A program made the position numbers and the translations under genes. DNA of 64,000 nt from Ricordea florida (taxonomy: Eukaryota > Cnidaria > Anthozoa > Corallimorpharia > Ricordeidae). The notes under the pieces are model-generated. The model was not told the DNA's origin. It saw only the letters and a program-made list of their open reading frames with translations, and ran no database searches. Every line of letters starts with the position of its first letter. Position 1 is the first letter of the stretch. The stretch covers positions 16,122,209 through 16,186,208 of the forward strand of contig OX453282.1 of the NCBI GenBank assembly GCA_949710005.1, in the 5' to 3' direction. Positions 53,556-64,000 of this stretch are shown here, in pieces.

Positions 53556-55519
53556 AATAAAAGTTATTTAGATACAGTACAAGTATGCCTATTGGGTGTG
53601 ATATGGGGCGTAGTACCATCTCGTTCTACTTCAGCAATGTTGCGCGCAGTAATTTCAACGTTGGCCTACTATAGGCGACATTGCGCACAATGACGTGGTA
53701 TAACTGTCCGTCATTCTCTGCACTCCGAGCATCCAATAACCAACTAACACACGAGGATTTGCTTTTTCGTCTTTTGTGTTCCTAGAACAAATGCGCTTAG
53801 CGCTAAACAGTAGCCTGTGTAGCAGCCGTTTTCCTTTCCTTTTCCGGGCGGAGAGATCGAACGCACTCGCTCGCAGTTTCGTTCTCTTCACGCGCTTATT
53901 TAAATTGGAAACGCCTACTACGCAGGCTGTTGAACAGTTGCGGCTTATTCTAATGTTGATGTCACCAATTTGGTCATGTTATACAAATGTGGCTTCTAAC
54001 TGGCTCGGTGAGTCAGCGCTGATTGTGCAGAAATTTCAGCTTGTAGCCATCTCTAGAGAAAAAAGATGTTTCGTGTTACATTGTGTGCCATTTCGCTGCG
54101 TATGTCCGGTCCTTCATTCTTTTTGAGTCAAAACAAAACTTTATTGAAAGTGCTGACCAGCTGAACACTAGTTTCGCCATTGGTAAACGCCCAATTAGTG
54201 TCCCGATGCATATACAGTCTTTGTGCAAAATAGAGAATATATTTATTTTTAAACATCATTATTCTCGTATCATCATTAACGAACATTCACATGAGTATTT
54301 TGTTTTTGTTTTTTTTTTTCTAGGTAGAGACGGGTTAATAGACTTCCGACACATTTGCCAGTAATAAGAGCAAATACAAAATAATCCATGATCACCTGGA
54401 AGGCTCATCTTCCTGTTGGGTATTGCTCTGGACCTGTTGCAACCACGCCTTGTTTTCCTCCAATTTGATATGGTGAAACTTAGAGCAAGGTACACAAATC
54501 ACTGAAAAGCATAGTCAATAGGAAATAACATTCTTAGCTTGGAAACGAATGCAAATTGAAACTGAGTAGCACAAAACGGGTACGTTGTGGTGTCGAACAG
54601 GCCCAGTCAGTGCAAAATCTAGAGAGTGTACACTAAAAATGTGAGTAATTTTCTCTTTACTTTTTACGTTTCTTTTTCTTTGCAAATAGCTAATCCCTAC
54701 CGCAATATGGACAACTCTTAATAAATAATACGCTTGAAGATTTTTCCCTGTTTCAATCACCGGCATGATTACGGTGTTTGTTTCAGCTTGAGACGGTTGA
54801 AAATACTCAAAGAGCTGTAAAAAAAAAATTTAATAAAAACTTAAAAAACAAAAAAGCGAAAGTTGTTTTCTTTCATCGGAAACCAAATGTAGTGTACTTT
54901 TCAGTAATTATTTTCAGACCTAAAAGCATTTTCATGTCTCTTTAGTTTTAGCGCGTAAAAGACTGCAAACATAACAAATTTGCATACGCGAAAATTGACC
55001 AGCCGCTTTTCTCAAACATGGAATTTTAGCTTCTACCTTCATTTTCATGCTTTCTTCGTATAAAAAAAATCGTTTTTTAACCATTTTCATTCAACACTTC
55101 TAGTTAGGAGCGCACCATACATATATATTTACTGCGATTTTAATAATTCTTCCGTGCTTATCTAACACTTCAATTTAATTTAATTAAGGCACGTCAACCA
55201 ACAATATTGTCGACAGAGACCGAAACTTAAACGCACGGCTTATTTAATCGGACTCGATTTGAGTACTTTCTTCTCGTTTCTTCGTTATCTTTGAATTAGA
55301 AAAGGAGAAATCAATGTTTCTTTCTGAAACAGTAATTCTAATCTTATCCATAAATGTTCTGCTAGGAACAAAGCGAAAACAGCATCGTAACAATGCCACA
55401 AATGTTACTTCGAAGTTTGGTTCTGTTGGCTTAGGAATGAACAAAAAGTAAAAATTAGGTCTTGTTAGCCCTGATACTTTGTGTTGATTTATGCCATATC
55501 AACAATTCTTCAGACTTAC
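53556..55519. other. Probable intron of gene B with no confident exon
   Basis: The exon ending at 55520 is phase 1 and the exon starting at 53473 needs phase 1, so they could join directly. The Cys-x2-Cys word present in gene A at this point is missing, so an internal exon may have been missed. Several A/T runs are present; no other feature is supported. Confidence 0.4.
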
Positions 55520-55916
55520 GGGATCCCGCTGGAACATGCTTCCTATAAATACCAGTTATTTCCCTTGACATATCAGGGCTGACTGCGTTTCTTGTCTTCA
55601 GTTGCTTCTGCCGACCAGAATGCAGCGGATACTGGCATGTGCGTCGCGGGCGCCAGTCTTTACCAAAGTGATTTCTGTGTTTCTCACAGATCCATAGTCC
55701 TTCGAGTTGTTCAGGGGAAAGGTCATGAGGCAAACCCAACCTGTTGAGAATTTTCTCAAATTCTTGTATGGAACCTTTTAGCTGGCTGAGGTGCCACGTT
55801 TGCAACTGGTCATCGATATTACTTCGACAGTCAGACAGCTTTATCAGGCTGAGTGCACTTGCCGATTCGGAACAAAATGATTCCCCTTTGGTCTCTAATA
55901 AGCACTCGTGTTCCAT
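55520..55916 (-). CDS. Gene B first exon, Cys/His-rich module
   Basis: ATG at 55916-55914; donor TCCC|GTAAGT after 55520. It encodes about 132 residues: a helical N-terminus similar to gene A exon 36209-36390, then ICEKHRNHFG, a Trp, a Cys and a His, ending in HVPAGS, parallel to gene A exon 37089-37295. That one exon here corresponds to two in gene A shows a different intron arrangement between the paralogues. Confidence 0.6.
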
Positions 55917-56941
55917 ATTTTGATTTTCGAGATTACTGAGCCGTTTCGCAATTGTAAACTGGCCAGCGGAATTACACCTGACGTTATTAACCGGAACTCC
56001 GTGGAAGCAGCATCACATCAAAACGCCATCTTTCAGGGATCTAACTGGCGAGATTTCTTCAACCTTTTAATTCTTGATTTTCTCCCTCATACAAGTCTTG
56101 GAAGAAACCATGCTCTGATAAGATGTTTGGATAGGATGTTTAGCACAAATCGGCCTGGAGTTGGCGAGCTTTTTTCGCCCTCAAGCCGAAGCTCGATAAA
56201 ACTCGCGCTTAAGTTTCGAACGAAGGGAATACCTGCCTATTTACTGGAACTTTTGATGAAGTCAGGAATGTGAAGGCTTGGAAAACAGCCGAAGTTAGAG
56301 AAACACCCGAGCTGCGTAGCAGGTAACCTGTATTTATGATAAGATCTGCTCGAGATAGGTCAATTTCGGTGCAGGCGTGAAAGTTGCAAATGCACGTACA
56401 TGTGCTGATACAAACGGCCATAACTTTTGAAATACCAAAAACGTACATACGTTTTTGCATATTTTTGTCGACAAAGGACCACCCTTTTCGGCTGTATAGA
56501 CTGGAGCTCTCAACTAGGTCCCAAAGTTTAGAAATTAGCTTCTAGATGAAGGCTATTTCCAGCTATCGTTCGATGGCGATTAATAGTGTCCAGCAATTTG
56601 CTTAATTTCGTCTTGCCACTGAGATAAAGAAAAAAATTGTTGATCTCCTGAAAAACTAGAGAGATTCATGAGTAAATTGACATAAGATTCAATACTAGAT
56701 GTTGCGAATCAAGTATTTTTCAGCGCCACGAAAAATGCCAATTTTATGCATTTGGAGACGTTGCAAGGGGCGCTGACCGGACGAAATATTTTTTGGCTCC
56801 TAACGCGACCAGAAAATAATTTTGAATCAAACCAATTCTGTTTTTATTCTAACCTTGATAAAGTCTTTCAGTTGCCAGAGTTTAAGGCAAAATTATTTTT
56901 GGCGCGAAATTGAGTCGGCGGTTCTTACAGAGACAACCTCT

Positions 56942-57318
56942 TAAAACGTGGGTAACTTGGGGTAAAAGAGGGTAAACAGGGTAAAACATGGGTAACTTGG
57001 GTTAAATGAGGGTAAACAGGGTTAAACGTTTGTAACTTGGTATAAATGAGGGTAAACAGGGTAAAACATGGGTAACTTGGGTTAAATGAGGGTAAACAGG
57101 GTTAAACGTTTGTAACTTGGTATAAATGAGGGTAAACAGGGTGAAAGGTGGGTAACTTGGGGTAAATGAGGGTAAACAGGGTAAAAGGTGGGTACCTTGA
57201 AGTAAATGAGGGTAAACAGGGTTAAACGCGGGTAACTTGGGGTAAATGAGGGTAAACAGGGTAAAATATGGGTAACCTGGAGTAAATGATTGTAAACAGG
57301 GTAAAACGTGGGTAACTT
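56942..57318. repeat. Minisatellite, 40-bp period, about 9 copies
   Basis: Core GGGTAACTTGGGGTAAATGA then GGGTAAACAGGGTAAAACGT, repeated about 9.4 times with substitutions. Each unit is itself built from four GGGTAA-like words about 10 bp apart. The + strand is G-rich. It has no coding meaning. Confidence 0.9.
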
Positions 57319-59552
57319 CGATTGTCAAGCAACGATATGTAAATTAGAAGTTAGGGACGCCTTGTGGGTCTAACATGGAGGCATTACCGTAGATACACAT
57401 ATTTGTTGTAGAGGGTGCTGAAATGAAATGCTTATAATTAATAGGATGTCATACCCTGATATATTGTACTGTGCATGTCGTTTTATAGATATGCTATTGT
57501 ACGTATATTTGGTCCATCCGCTCTGTAATCTGAGTATTCTGTATTTTGATTCCTGAATTATCTCTCCGAGACGGTTTATCTTGGTTTAACACTCCAAAGC
57601 TTGTCATTGTGTCAAACTACAGTAACGTGTCACATATAACTCACTTCGTGACAACTCAAATTGCGAAATGGTAAGTTTGGAATTTTAATTAAGTCTTGCC
57701 TATTAGATCACCACTTCTTCAATAACAGGACATCAATTTCTTTGTTTGGCAAGGATATTATAAGAAAAGATCCTTTCTATCGTGTAGTTCTCAGTCTCGT
57801 TATCTGTAAATAAGCAAGGGGTTGCTAAAGTGAACTGTTGCATAATGTTATGTAACGATTTCGAGCGCAAACCGTCACGGAGACGATTAATGCTGCATAA
57901 TAAAGGCGCAAGTATATACAATCTATGTTTGACATTTTTTCCCACGTTTTGTCAGGGTAAAATTGAATTACAGGTGATTTTGATTACCAAGAGACACATT
58001 TTTTAAGAACTGTTATGGACGTTTCCCAAATGGTGTTGCTTATAAAATGAACAAAGTAGTTTTAGGCAGAGAAAACGTTCTCTTTTTGCCTAACTTTAGC
58101 TTTTAAGGTAATATGTTTATATACTTACGTTATCAATTCACTTTCAACCCATTTTGTTTATTTTTCTGGTAAGCTAGCTACCACTTTGTCATGCACCGAG
58201 GGTGGTCGCCTTCGAGTGAGTTTACTACATTCGTATTCAGATTTGTCAATGTTGCCAACCGAGATCACAGAAAATGAAAACGTTTTCCCCTGCTGGTAAT
58301 TTCAAACTCGCCACCACTTGTAACAATAAGGAGCTAAAGGAAAACGGCCACCAGGACTGTATCAAATGCTGGCGTTTGAACAACGGCTGGGAGTATGTTA
58401 TCAAGTCATTATGTTGTAATTAAATGGGTTCGTGGTAACTTAAGCAAAGATAATTGCTTTGCTTATTTCGTACTTATATTAACCTTAAAATTCATATTTT
58501 GTTGAAAGTTAATTTTAGCTTTAAATAACACATGTCAAAATTATCGTGTATTATGGACATTGAATGTGTTATTTGAAAAAGGATTTGTTTGGTCTGTAAT
58601 CTATCGTTTGGAGTGGCCTTCAAGAGGCATTATTTTTCCCTCGAAAATGGCCTTCGCCATTTTCGAGGGAAAAACCTTAAACAGGCGCGCCGCTAAAAAG
58701 GCGCTAAATCGGAAAAGCAATTTGAATGTAACGACGCACGATTCTGATTGCCTCAGAAAGGCATTGCACTATCGTTACTGGTTATACTTTCACACGTGAA
58801 AGAGCTGTATGACATTCTAATTGGCTGTATACGCTCGTATAGAATTCTACAAATCAGCTTTATGGAATAAAATTATCGTCTTATGTGTAATAAGATGTCT
58901 AATGTTGCTAGTTAAGCTAGCAAATTATCAAACATTGGTCTTGAATCGTAAGTTCCTTATGGGATTCGTTTTCTCTTTTCACTACATTCACTAAGGGCGA
59001 AAAAAAAAATAAAAGGACCATATTGTGAGAGTCTTTATTTTAGTAAAGAACAACTTTTCTTTGCATTCTGCTTTGGCTTAAAATATGCCTACCACTATGA
59101 ATGTATTGTCTAACCTGCCTGTTTTCTTTTAATTAATAAGTATGCTGGTGATTTGACGTCTTCCAAATCTGATTTTAAGGCCAGCTGAACAACGGGAACT
59201 AGAATCTTTAGTAATTTTGGTGTTTTCTAGAGTTATATGCATGCCACCAAAGGCCACACCTATGGGGCGTAACTGCCAAGTCAATTGTATGTAAAATAAT
59301 GGCAATTCTAAGATAACCGCTTGATGTTGAAATAAGACAATTAATGAGAGTCATTGAAACGACAGAATATCTCTGAAATTATAAGTAAGCAAAAAGTATG
59401 CTGCAGTCACTAGATCAGAAGAGACGCGATCAAAGGATGAACTAAGCGAAGTATATTGAAGGCGTCATTACTTCCAAGAACGTTCTGCATTGTGTATATG
59501 AGTCTTACGTTTTCTTAGTGAATTTCTTGTTTGTTTGTTTGTTTGTTTGTAG
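57319..59552. other. Region upstream of the GFP-like exons; no gene recognised apart from a hairpin
   Basis: The first exon expected for a GFP-like gene (N-terminal strands with the GEGxGxP motif) was searched for by eye and not found. A TTTG run (59529-59550) forms the tract before the first visible exon. Confidence 0.45.
58633..58674. repeat. Perfect 19-bp hairpin with a 4-nt loop
   Basis: Arms 58633-58651 and 58656-58674 are exact complements (TTTTTCCCTCGAAAATGGC on the left arm), with loop CTTC. It could be a young palindrome or the end-to-end remnant of an inverted element. The loop is very short for a microRNA precursor. Confidence 0.85.
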
Positions 59553-61880
59553 GGGATCACAGAAATTAACCCTTACATTGGTGGAGGGCGGGCCTCTGAT
59601 TTTCTCTTACGAAATCCTGACAACGATGTTTCAATATGACATCAGGGCATTCGTGAACTACGCAAAGAATATACCAGATATTTTTAAGCAGACCTGTTCT
59701 GGTCCTTATGGTGGATATTCCTGGCAAAGGACCATAACTTTTCACGACGGAGGGATTTGCACTGCTTCAAGCCACATAAGGTCAGAAACTTGTATCACTA
59801 ACTTAGTCTTTAGAGAAAAAAATTAGTACAGTGACTACAGTGACCCACTTCAGTTGAAAGAAATAAAATAAGATAGTTGTCATTGTTAAGTTTAAATCTC
59901 AGAGTATGGTGTGCGTCCTTTCTTTTAAATACGTCGTTGTAGAATATCCAAAAGTCTATTGGTTTGGCCCTAATGTTCGTGCTTTCTTCGTACCTGTTGA
60001 AAGTTCCTTCATGGAATATCTTAAGCCACATGTACCAATTTTTCCCTTTTTAAAGCCTTTAATCCTTGTGTCTAGTTTTGTAGAACCAAAAGACTGCATT
60101 GCTTGAATTAACAATTTATCAAACGCAAATTCTATGTGTATATCAAATGCACCCCAACAAAACCACTACGGAAGACACTCAAAATTACGTTTACAAGGAC
60201 CAGACCACAAAACCAGGATCTACGTCCCCTACGTGCCCTATAAGAAGACAAATGAAAAAGTTTCCTTTCGTGACGGGGCTTTATATATCTAGCAAAATAA
60301 AATGAGGAAAGAAAACATAACCTCTTCTGATGTGATAAGGGGCTAGAATCTATTTTTAGGGCGGAATATAATTATATCTCGTTCTACGGCTGCGCAGTTT
60401 TTCAATACCACAACATGAAAGTCGAGGTCAAACGAGACAAGATCCCCATGGCGCATTGAAACTACAGCCAAGTGATGAGAAGGACATCACCCATTGGTCA
60501 GTTAATATAGTTGCCGGATCTAAAAATAGATTCTGTCCCCTTATCAAAGTAATAGAACCCAGTATGGAAGATGCGTTCTCTCACCTCATTTTCTCTTGTA
60601 GCTAGTTATTTGTAAGCAGGCGTTTTTACTCAATCCCATTGGTAATTATCTCTCTTGAAAAAATCGTTTTAGCTTCTCTGTACACTCTCACTTCACTTTT
60701 AACAGCGTGGACGGCGACACTTTCTATTTTGACATTCGATTTATGAGAGCGAATTTTTCCTCAAATACTCCAGTGATACAGGAAAGAACAAGGAAATGGG
60801 AGCCATCCACTGAGATAATGTTTGAAACTGATGTATTGCTGAGGTGTGACGTTACCACGTCTCTGTTGCTTGAAGGAGACGGCCATTACCGATGTAACTT
60901 TAAAACTATTTACAAGTAAGTTCTTATGTGCATGCCGTGAAATCTTAGTAACTTGGCTCAATCAACTAAATTTATTAGTTTAGTTCTCGCCGTGACCACT
61001 AAAGGATATATGGGCCATCTAAGAGTAATCGGTATCGTCTTTTCAGTTGTGGGGTTCAGGGGCAGCCCTTGTAAAGATTGCAATATAGTATGCAAGGTTC
61101 TGAAAGAGAAAAGATAACGTTCGGATTTCTAACTCCGATGACTGCGGGGATGGATGATGGCCACCGAAATCATATTAAATCTGTAAAATAGATAGAAGTT
61201 AAAACGAATTCTCAAATTATTGAATTACATCCCAAAGGACCTGTTAATATGATAGTGCATGGGGAAGAAATGGGCAACTGGAGCATGAATAGTTGCGATG
61301 GAGAAAGAGCTCGCGTTTACCATCAAGGGATGAACTTGCTTCTTACATCTTTTAAGGATTTCTGAGCAGATGCAGCTTAGTTCTCACTGTAAGACAGAAC
61401 GTGGTTCCTCTCTCGCTCTTTTTATGTCCTTGACTCAGTGACTCTAGTTTTGACTGTAAAGGCAAAGCATTCTTGGTAGTGATGTTTGTTGTAGGAGCAT
61501 GACTCACTCAATTAACACCCACCCACTAATTAAATTTTGATCTCACTTTAGTTAACCAGTTATCTTCAAAACTGTGTAAAGCCATTCCGATGTCAGGAAA
61601 AGATGGTGAAATAGTTTTCGGGATTGTATCCGCGGAAAGTCATTTTTAGTTCGAGTTTTAAGCGAATCAAGATGTATATACACACAGCAAAGTGTCACTT
61701 ATGCAAATTGTTTATTTATTTGTCAGACCCAACAAGAAGTTCAAGATCCCAGGTTACCATTTTGTTGACCACTTCTTTGAGATAAGGAGTCAAAAGAATG
61801 ATTACAACATGATTGCCCTTCTTGAGGAGACTGTTGCCCGCTTCCCTCCTCTGGAGAAAAAGAGCCAAGCAAAGGCGTAA
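59553..61880 (+). CDS. GFP-like protein gene (3 exons seen, first exon not found), chromophore Gly replaced
   Basis: Exons 59553-59780, 60706-60915 and 61727-61880 (stop TAA) have GT-AG borders and matching phases. The product shows GFP-family beta-barrel words: GGPLIFSYEIL, IPDIFKQT, GGYSWQRTITF, DGGICTAS, KWEPSTE, LLEGDGHYRCNFKT and PGYHFVDH. The Arg in WQR (the chromophore-maturation Arg) and a Glu near the C-terminus (LLEE) are present. The chromophore tripeptide reads Gln-Tyr-Asp (59632-59640) where this family has x-Tyr-Gly. Gly is required for the backbone cyclisation, so no chromophore is expected. Absence of the N-terminal exon upstream in the window, together with this change, suggests a non-fluorescent or pseudogenised copy. 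Confidence 0.88.
60334..60545. mobile_element. MITE-like element in a GFP-like gene intron
   Basis: Inverted ends of about 25 bp: GATAAGGGGCTAGAATCTAT at the left (60334 onward) facing its near-complement at about 60521-60545. Total length is about 212 bp, non-coding, and it lies wholly inside the intron 59781-60705. Confidence 0.65.
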
Positions 61881-63273
61881 AGCCAAACAGCCTAAGAAGA
61901 CAAGACAGTTGTAGACAAGAGAAATAAAAAAACAGAAAACCTTTAAATGATTTGGTCGGACTTAGCTTTTGACACGGTCCAAAAAAATAATATAATTCCA
62001 TTGATACTACGTATTTACAGCCGTAAATTGCAAAGCAAGATCAAGTTCAAGTCTGAAAACAAAAGAATTCAAGAACTCACTCTCAGAGGACGAGAGTATA
62101 ATTTTACGTTGGCTTTCACATAGCCCGCAGAATATTTAAACAGTCATTAGATTCATAACGACGAGCCAGGAAAGAATAACTGACATTAATTTAGAGAATG
62201 CCTCCTTAAGTCGAGATTATTGCTACACTGATCGCAAAAAGGGACAATATAATAGCTTTATTAGGCGAATTGTTAGAGGAAATTTACTTGCTTACATCAA
62301 GTTTAAACCGAGTTAACTGCGCCGGAAACCGTTGATAAAAATAAGAAATAGCAATTAAATTGAGAAGTGTTACAGCAAGAGTCAATAGCAGAAACATTAA
62401 TTGAAGCCGGAGAGTCGCCATGTTACGAAATGAGAGGAGAAAAATTCAGGTCTTATTACTTAAAGTGAACCAAAGAATTCGTTGTTTATCAAAAGAGATG
62501 TATTGCCGACAAGAAGTTCCAGGCTATGACATCCGCAGTCACAAAAAGAATGGCCGATGTCTTATTAAGTTTGCAAAACAATAGGTCCGCAATGCGTACA
62601 TGTGTGGTTTACTGGACCACGTGACATGCGTTTGACTCTCTCGGACCGAAATAAATAAATAAACAAGACGCCTAGGGGCCTATTAGACACGGTTACCCAT
62701 GGTCACAAAATTTGACCAGTACAGTAACCTGCTATTAGTCAATGCGACCAGGAGAAGAAATCATGGGTGAAATAAGGGAAGTGACGAAAGTTACCAGACA
62801 GATGAGCCTTTGGAATACTCAATGGATTTCGGTCTGAAACCTATGTAAAAAAAAAAAAAAATTCCAAAGTTAAGCCCTGCGGGTGGGGTCACTGGGGTGG
62901 GTGACCGTAGGAGTATACCCTGTGTTTTCAACTGTTTTAGGCCATGTTACTGCTGGTATCCTGACCAGCGGGCTTATCCCCTCGTTTATTAAGAGTATGC
63001 GCACGGGGCCTCGGCATTGGCGGGCACGAGGCCACCGTGAAATTACCTGAAGTTGATGATATTTGTGAGTTGTTTTCAGCCTCGTGTATGTATTAAACGT
63101 TGTGTTCTAAATGTTCATCGCCACGGCTATCATTTGTGCCGCCAGTCACAGTCACAGTTACAGTAATTTCACGACCTCATGGTTCTTATGGATTTACAAG
63201 GATAGTTACGGTGGTGCTTCTACGTATCTATAGTTTTCGATCTGGTTTTACGGTTTGAGGGATATTTACGGTC
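61881..63273. other. Intergenic region, possibly including an LTR end near its right side
   Basis: No gene recognised. The last about 400 bp before the gag-like frame may be LTR or leader of a retroelement, but I could not define LTR borders or a primer-binding site. Confidence 0.3.
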
Positions 63274-64000
63274 ATGGAAGGTGAAGGCAAGGAATTTGCG
63301 GCTTATTTCGAGGACGACAATTTGCTGAGTTTGCAAGTTTCGCGTTCGCACTCCCCAACAATGGATACGGAACTGTTTCGTGTTGTATCGCCGCTTCACA
63401 CTCAGCCAACGGATGCAGCATCAGAAACGGAACTTCCTAATTCAGTAAAGGTTCAAGGTTCGCTGAATATGGGAGCAAAATCGACGGTCAGTGATGCTGA
63501 AGCCCTAGGAGTGGGCGAAAGGAGGAAAATTCCAACGGATAAAGGTAAACAACACGAGTTACAAAGGTTAAAGGATCATAGAACTGTGGCGTTACGTCAC
63601 GTAACTAGACAGATAAACAAAATGAAACCGTTACTTGCTGATTTTAACAATTATGAATTTGTGTCAGTTGAAATGGAAGGTCTTAACAATTTGCTTGTTA
63701 AACTGCAAGACGCTCAGGATAATTATGTTGATGCGTTAGAAGATGAAATTGTTATTGTTGATGCCAATTCATGGTACGATGCTCACGATGAAGATGTCTT
63801 TAAGTTTAAACAGTCTGTCATTGAATATTTGTCCAAGGCGAAAAGGCATCAGTCAGATGAAGTAAACTCTGTTATCTCTAGTGGGTCTCATCGCACAAGA
63901 AAGTAAAATCACTCTAAACGGTCCACCTCATCTTCAGTTTCATCTAAAACTAAGTTGATGGAAGCAAAAACTAAGGTTGCAGCACTGGAAATTGAAGCAT
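63274..64000 (+). pseudogene. BEL/Pao-like gag N-terminal region, with an internal stop, cut by window edge
   Basis: ATG at 63274 opens 210 codons. After an acidic/Ser-rich start, residues from about 95 on (RLKDHRTVALRHVTRQINKM, LQDAQDNYVDALEDEI) form charged helices of the kind found at the start of BEL/Pao retrotransposon polyproteins in invertebrates. The frame meets TAA at 63904-63906 and then continues open and similar in character (Ser-rich, then KTKLMEAKTKVAALEIEA) to the window end. So a single stop interrupts a longer frame. The family assignment is by pattern recall, without a search. Confidence 0.5.

Noticed and set aside
58560..58799. 79-codon ORF as a gene
   Set aside because: It runs through the perfect hairpin, so part of it is an inverted copy of itself; no motif or splice signals.

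Overview
The window looks like nuclear DNA of a stony coral or a close anthozoan relative. It is AT-rich, its genes have introns with GT-AG boundaries and matching phases, it is full of short inverted-repeat elements, and at 59.5-61.9 kb it carries three exons of a GFP-like protein, a family typical of anthozoans. Nothing in it looks prokaryotic.

Region 1 (1-33228) is one head-to-tail tandem array: eight complete units of 3,736 bp (3341-33228) plus part of a ninth that runs off the left edge. Units are almost identical, differing by a few single bases. Each unit carries, on the + strand, a rolling-circle replication initiator (HUH endonuclease, CRESS/parvovirus type) followed in the same frame, after one TAG, by a superfamily 3 helicase. 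On the - strand it carries a complete Tc1/mariner DD34E transposase. Between the divergent transposase and rep genes lies a 267-bp nested inverted-repeat block rich in GTCAA/TTGAC words, and beside it a short stem-loop with a match to the NANTATTAC nicking consensus. The last unit stops exactly at the outer end of that nested inverted repeat. I read this as a chimeric mobile replicon or endogenised virus-like element, amplified by rolling-circle or concatemer formation. I do not know of a described element with this gene set.

Region 2 (33229-50.4 kb) is host sequence dense in repeats: three copies of a dispersed repeat (33.4-33.9, 48.6-48.9 and 49.2-49.5 kb), an inverted pair of a second diverged repeat (34.7 and 44.3-44.6 kb), and between them a multi-exon gene (gene A, about 35.8-42.4 kb). 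Gene A encodes a Cys/His-rich protein with a possible RNase H-like/DDE-type core. A TIR-flanked element encoding 19-residue coiled-coil repeats (45.1-47.0 kb) and a small MITE follow.

Region 3 (50.4-55.9 kb, - strand) holds gene B, a diverged paralogue of gene A. Most of it is one long exon carrying two frameshifts, and its tail is duplicated.

Region 4 (56-64 kb) has a 40-bp minisatellite, a perfect 19-bp hairpin, the GFP-like gene (whose chromophore tripeptide reads Gln-Tyr-Asp instead of Gln-Tyr-Gly), a MITE inside its intron, and at the right edge the start of a BEL/Pao-like gag reading frame with an internal stop.
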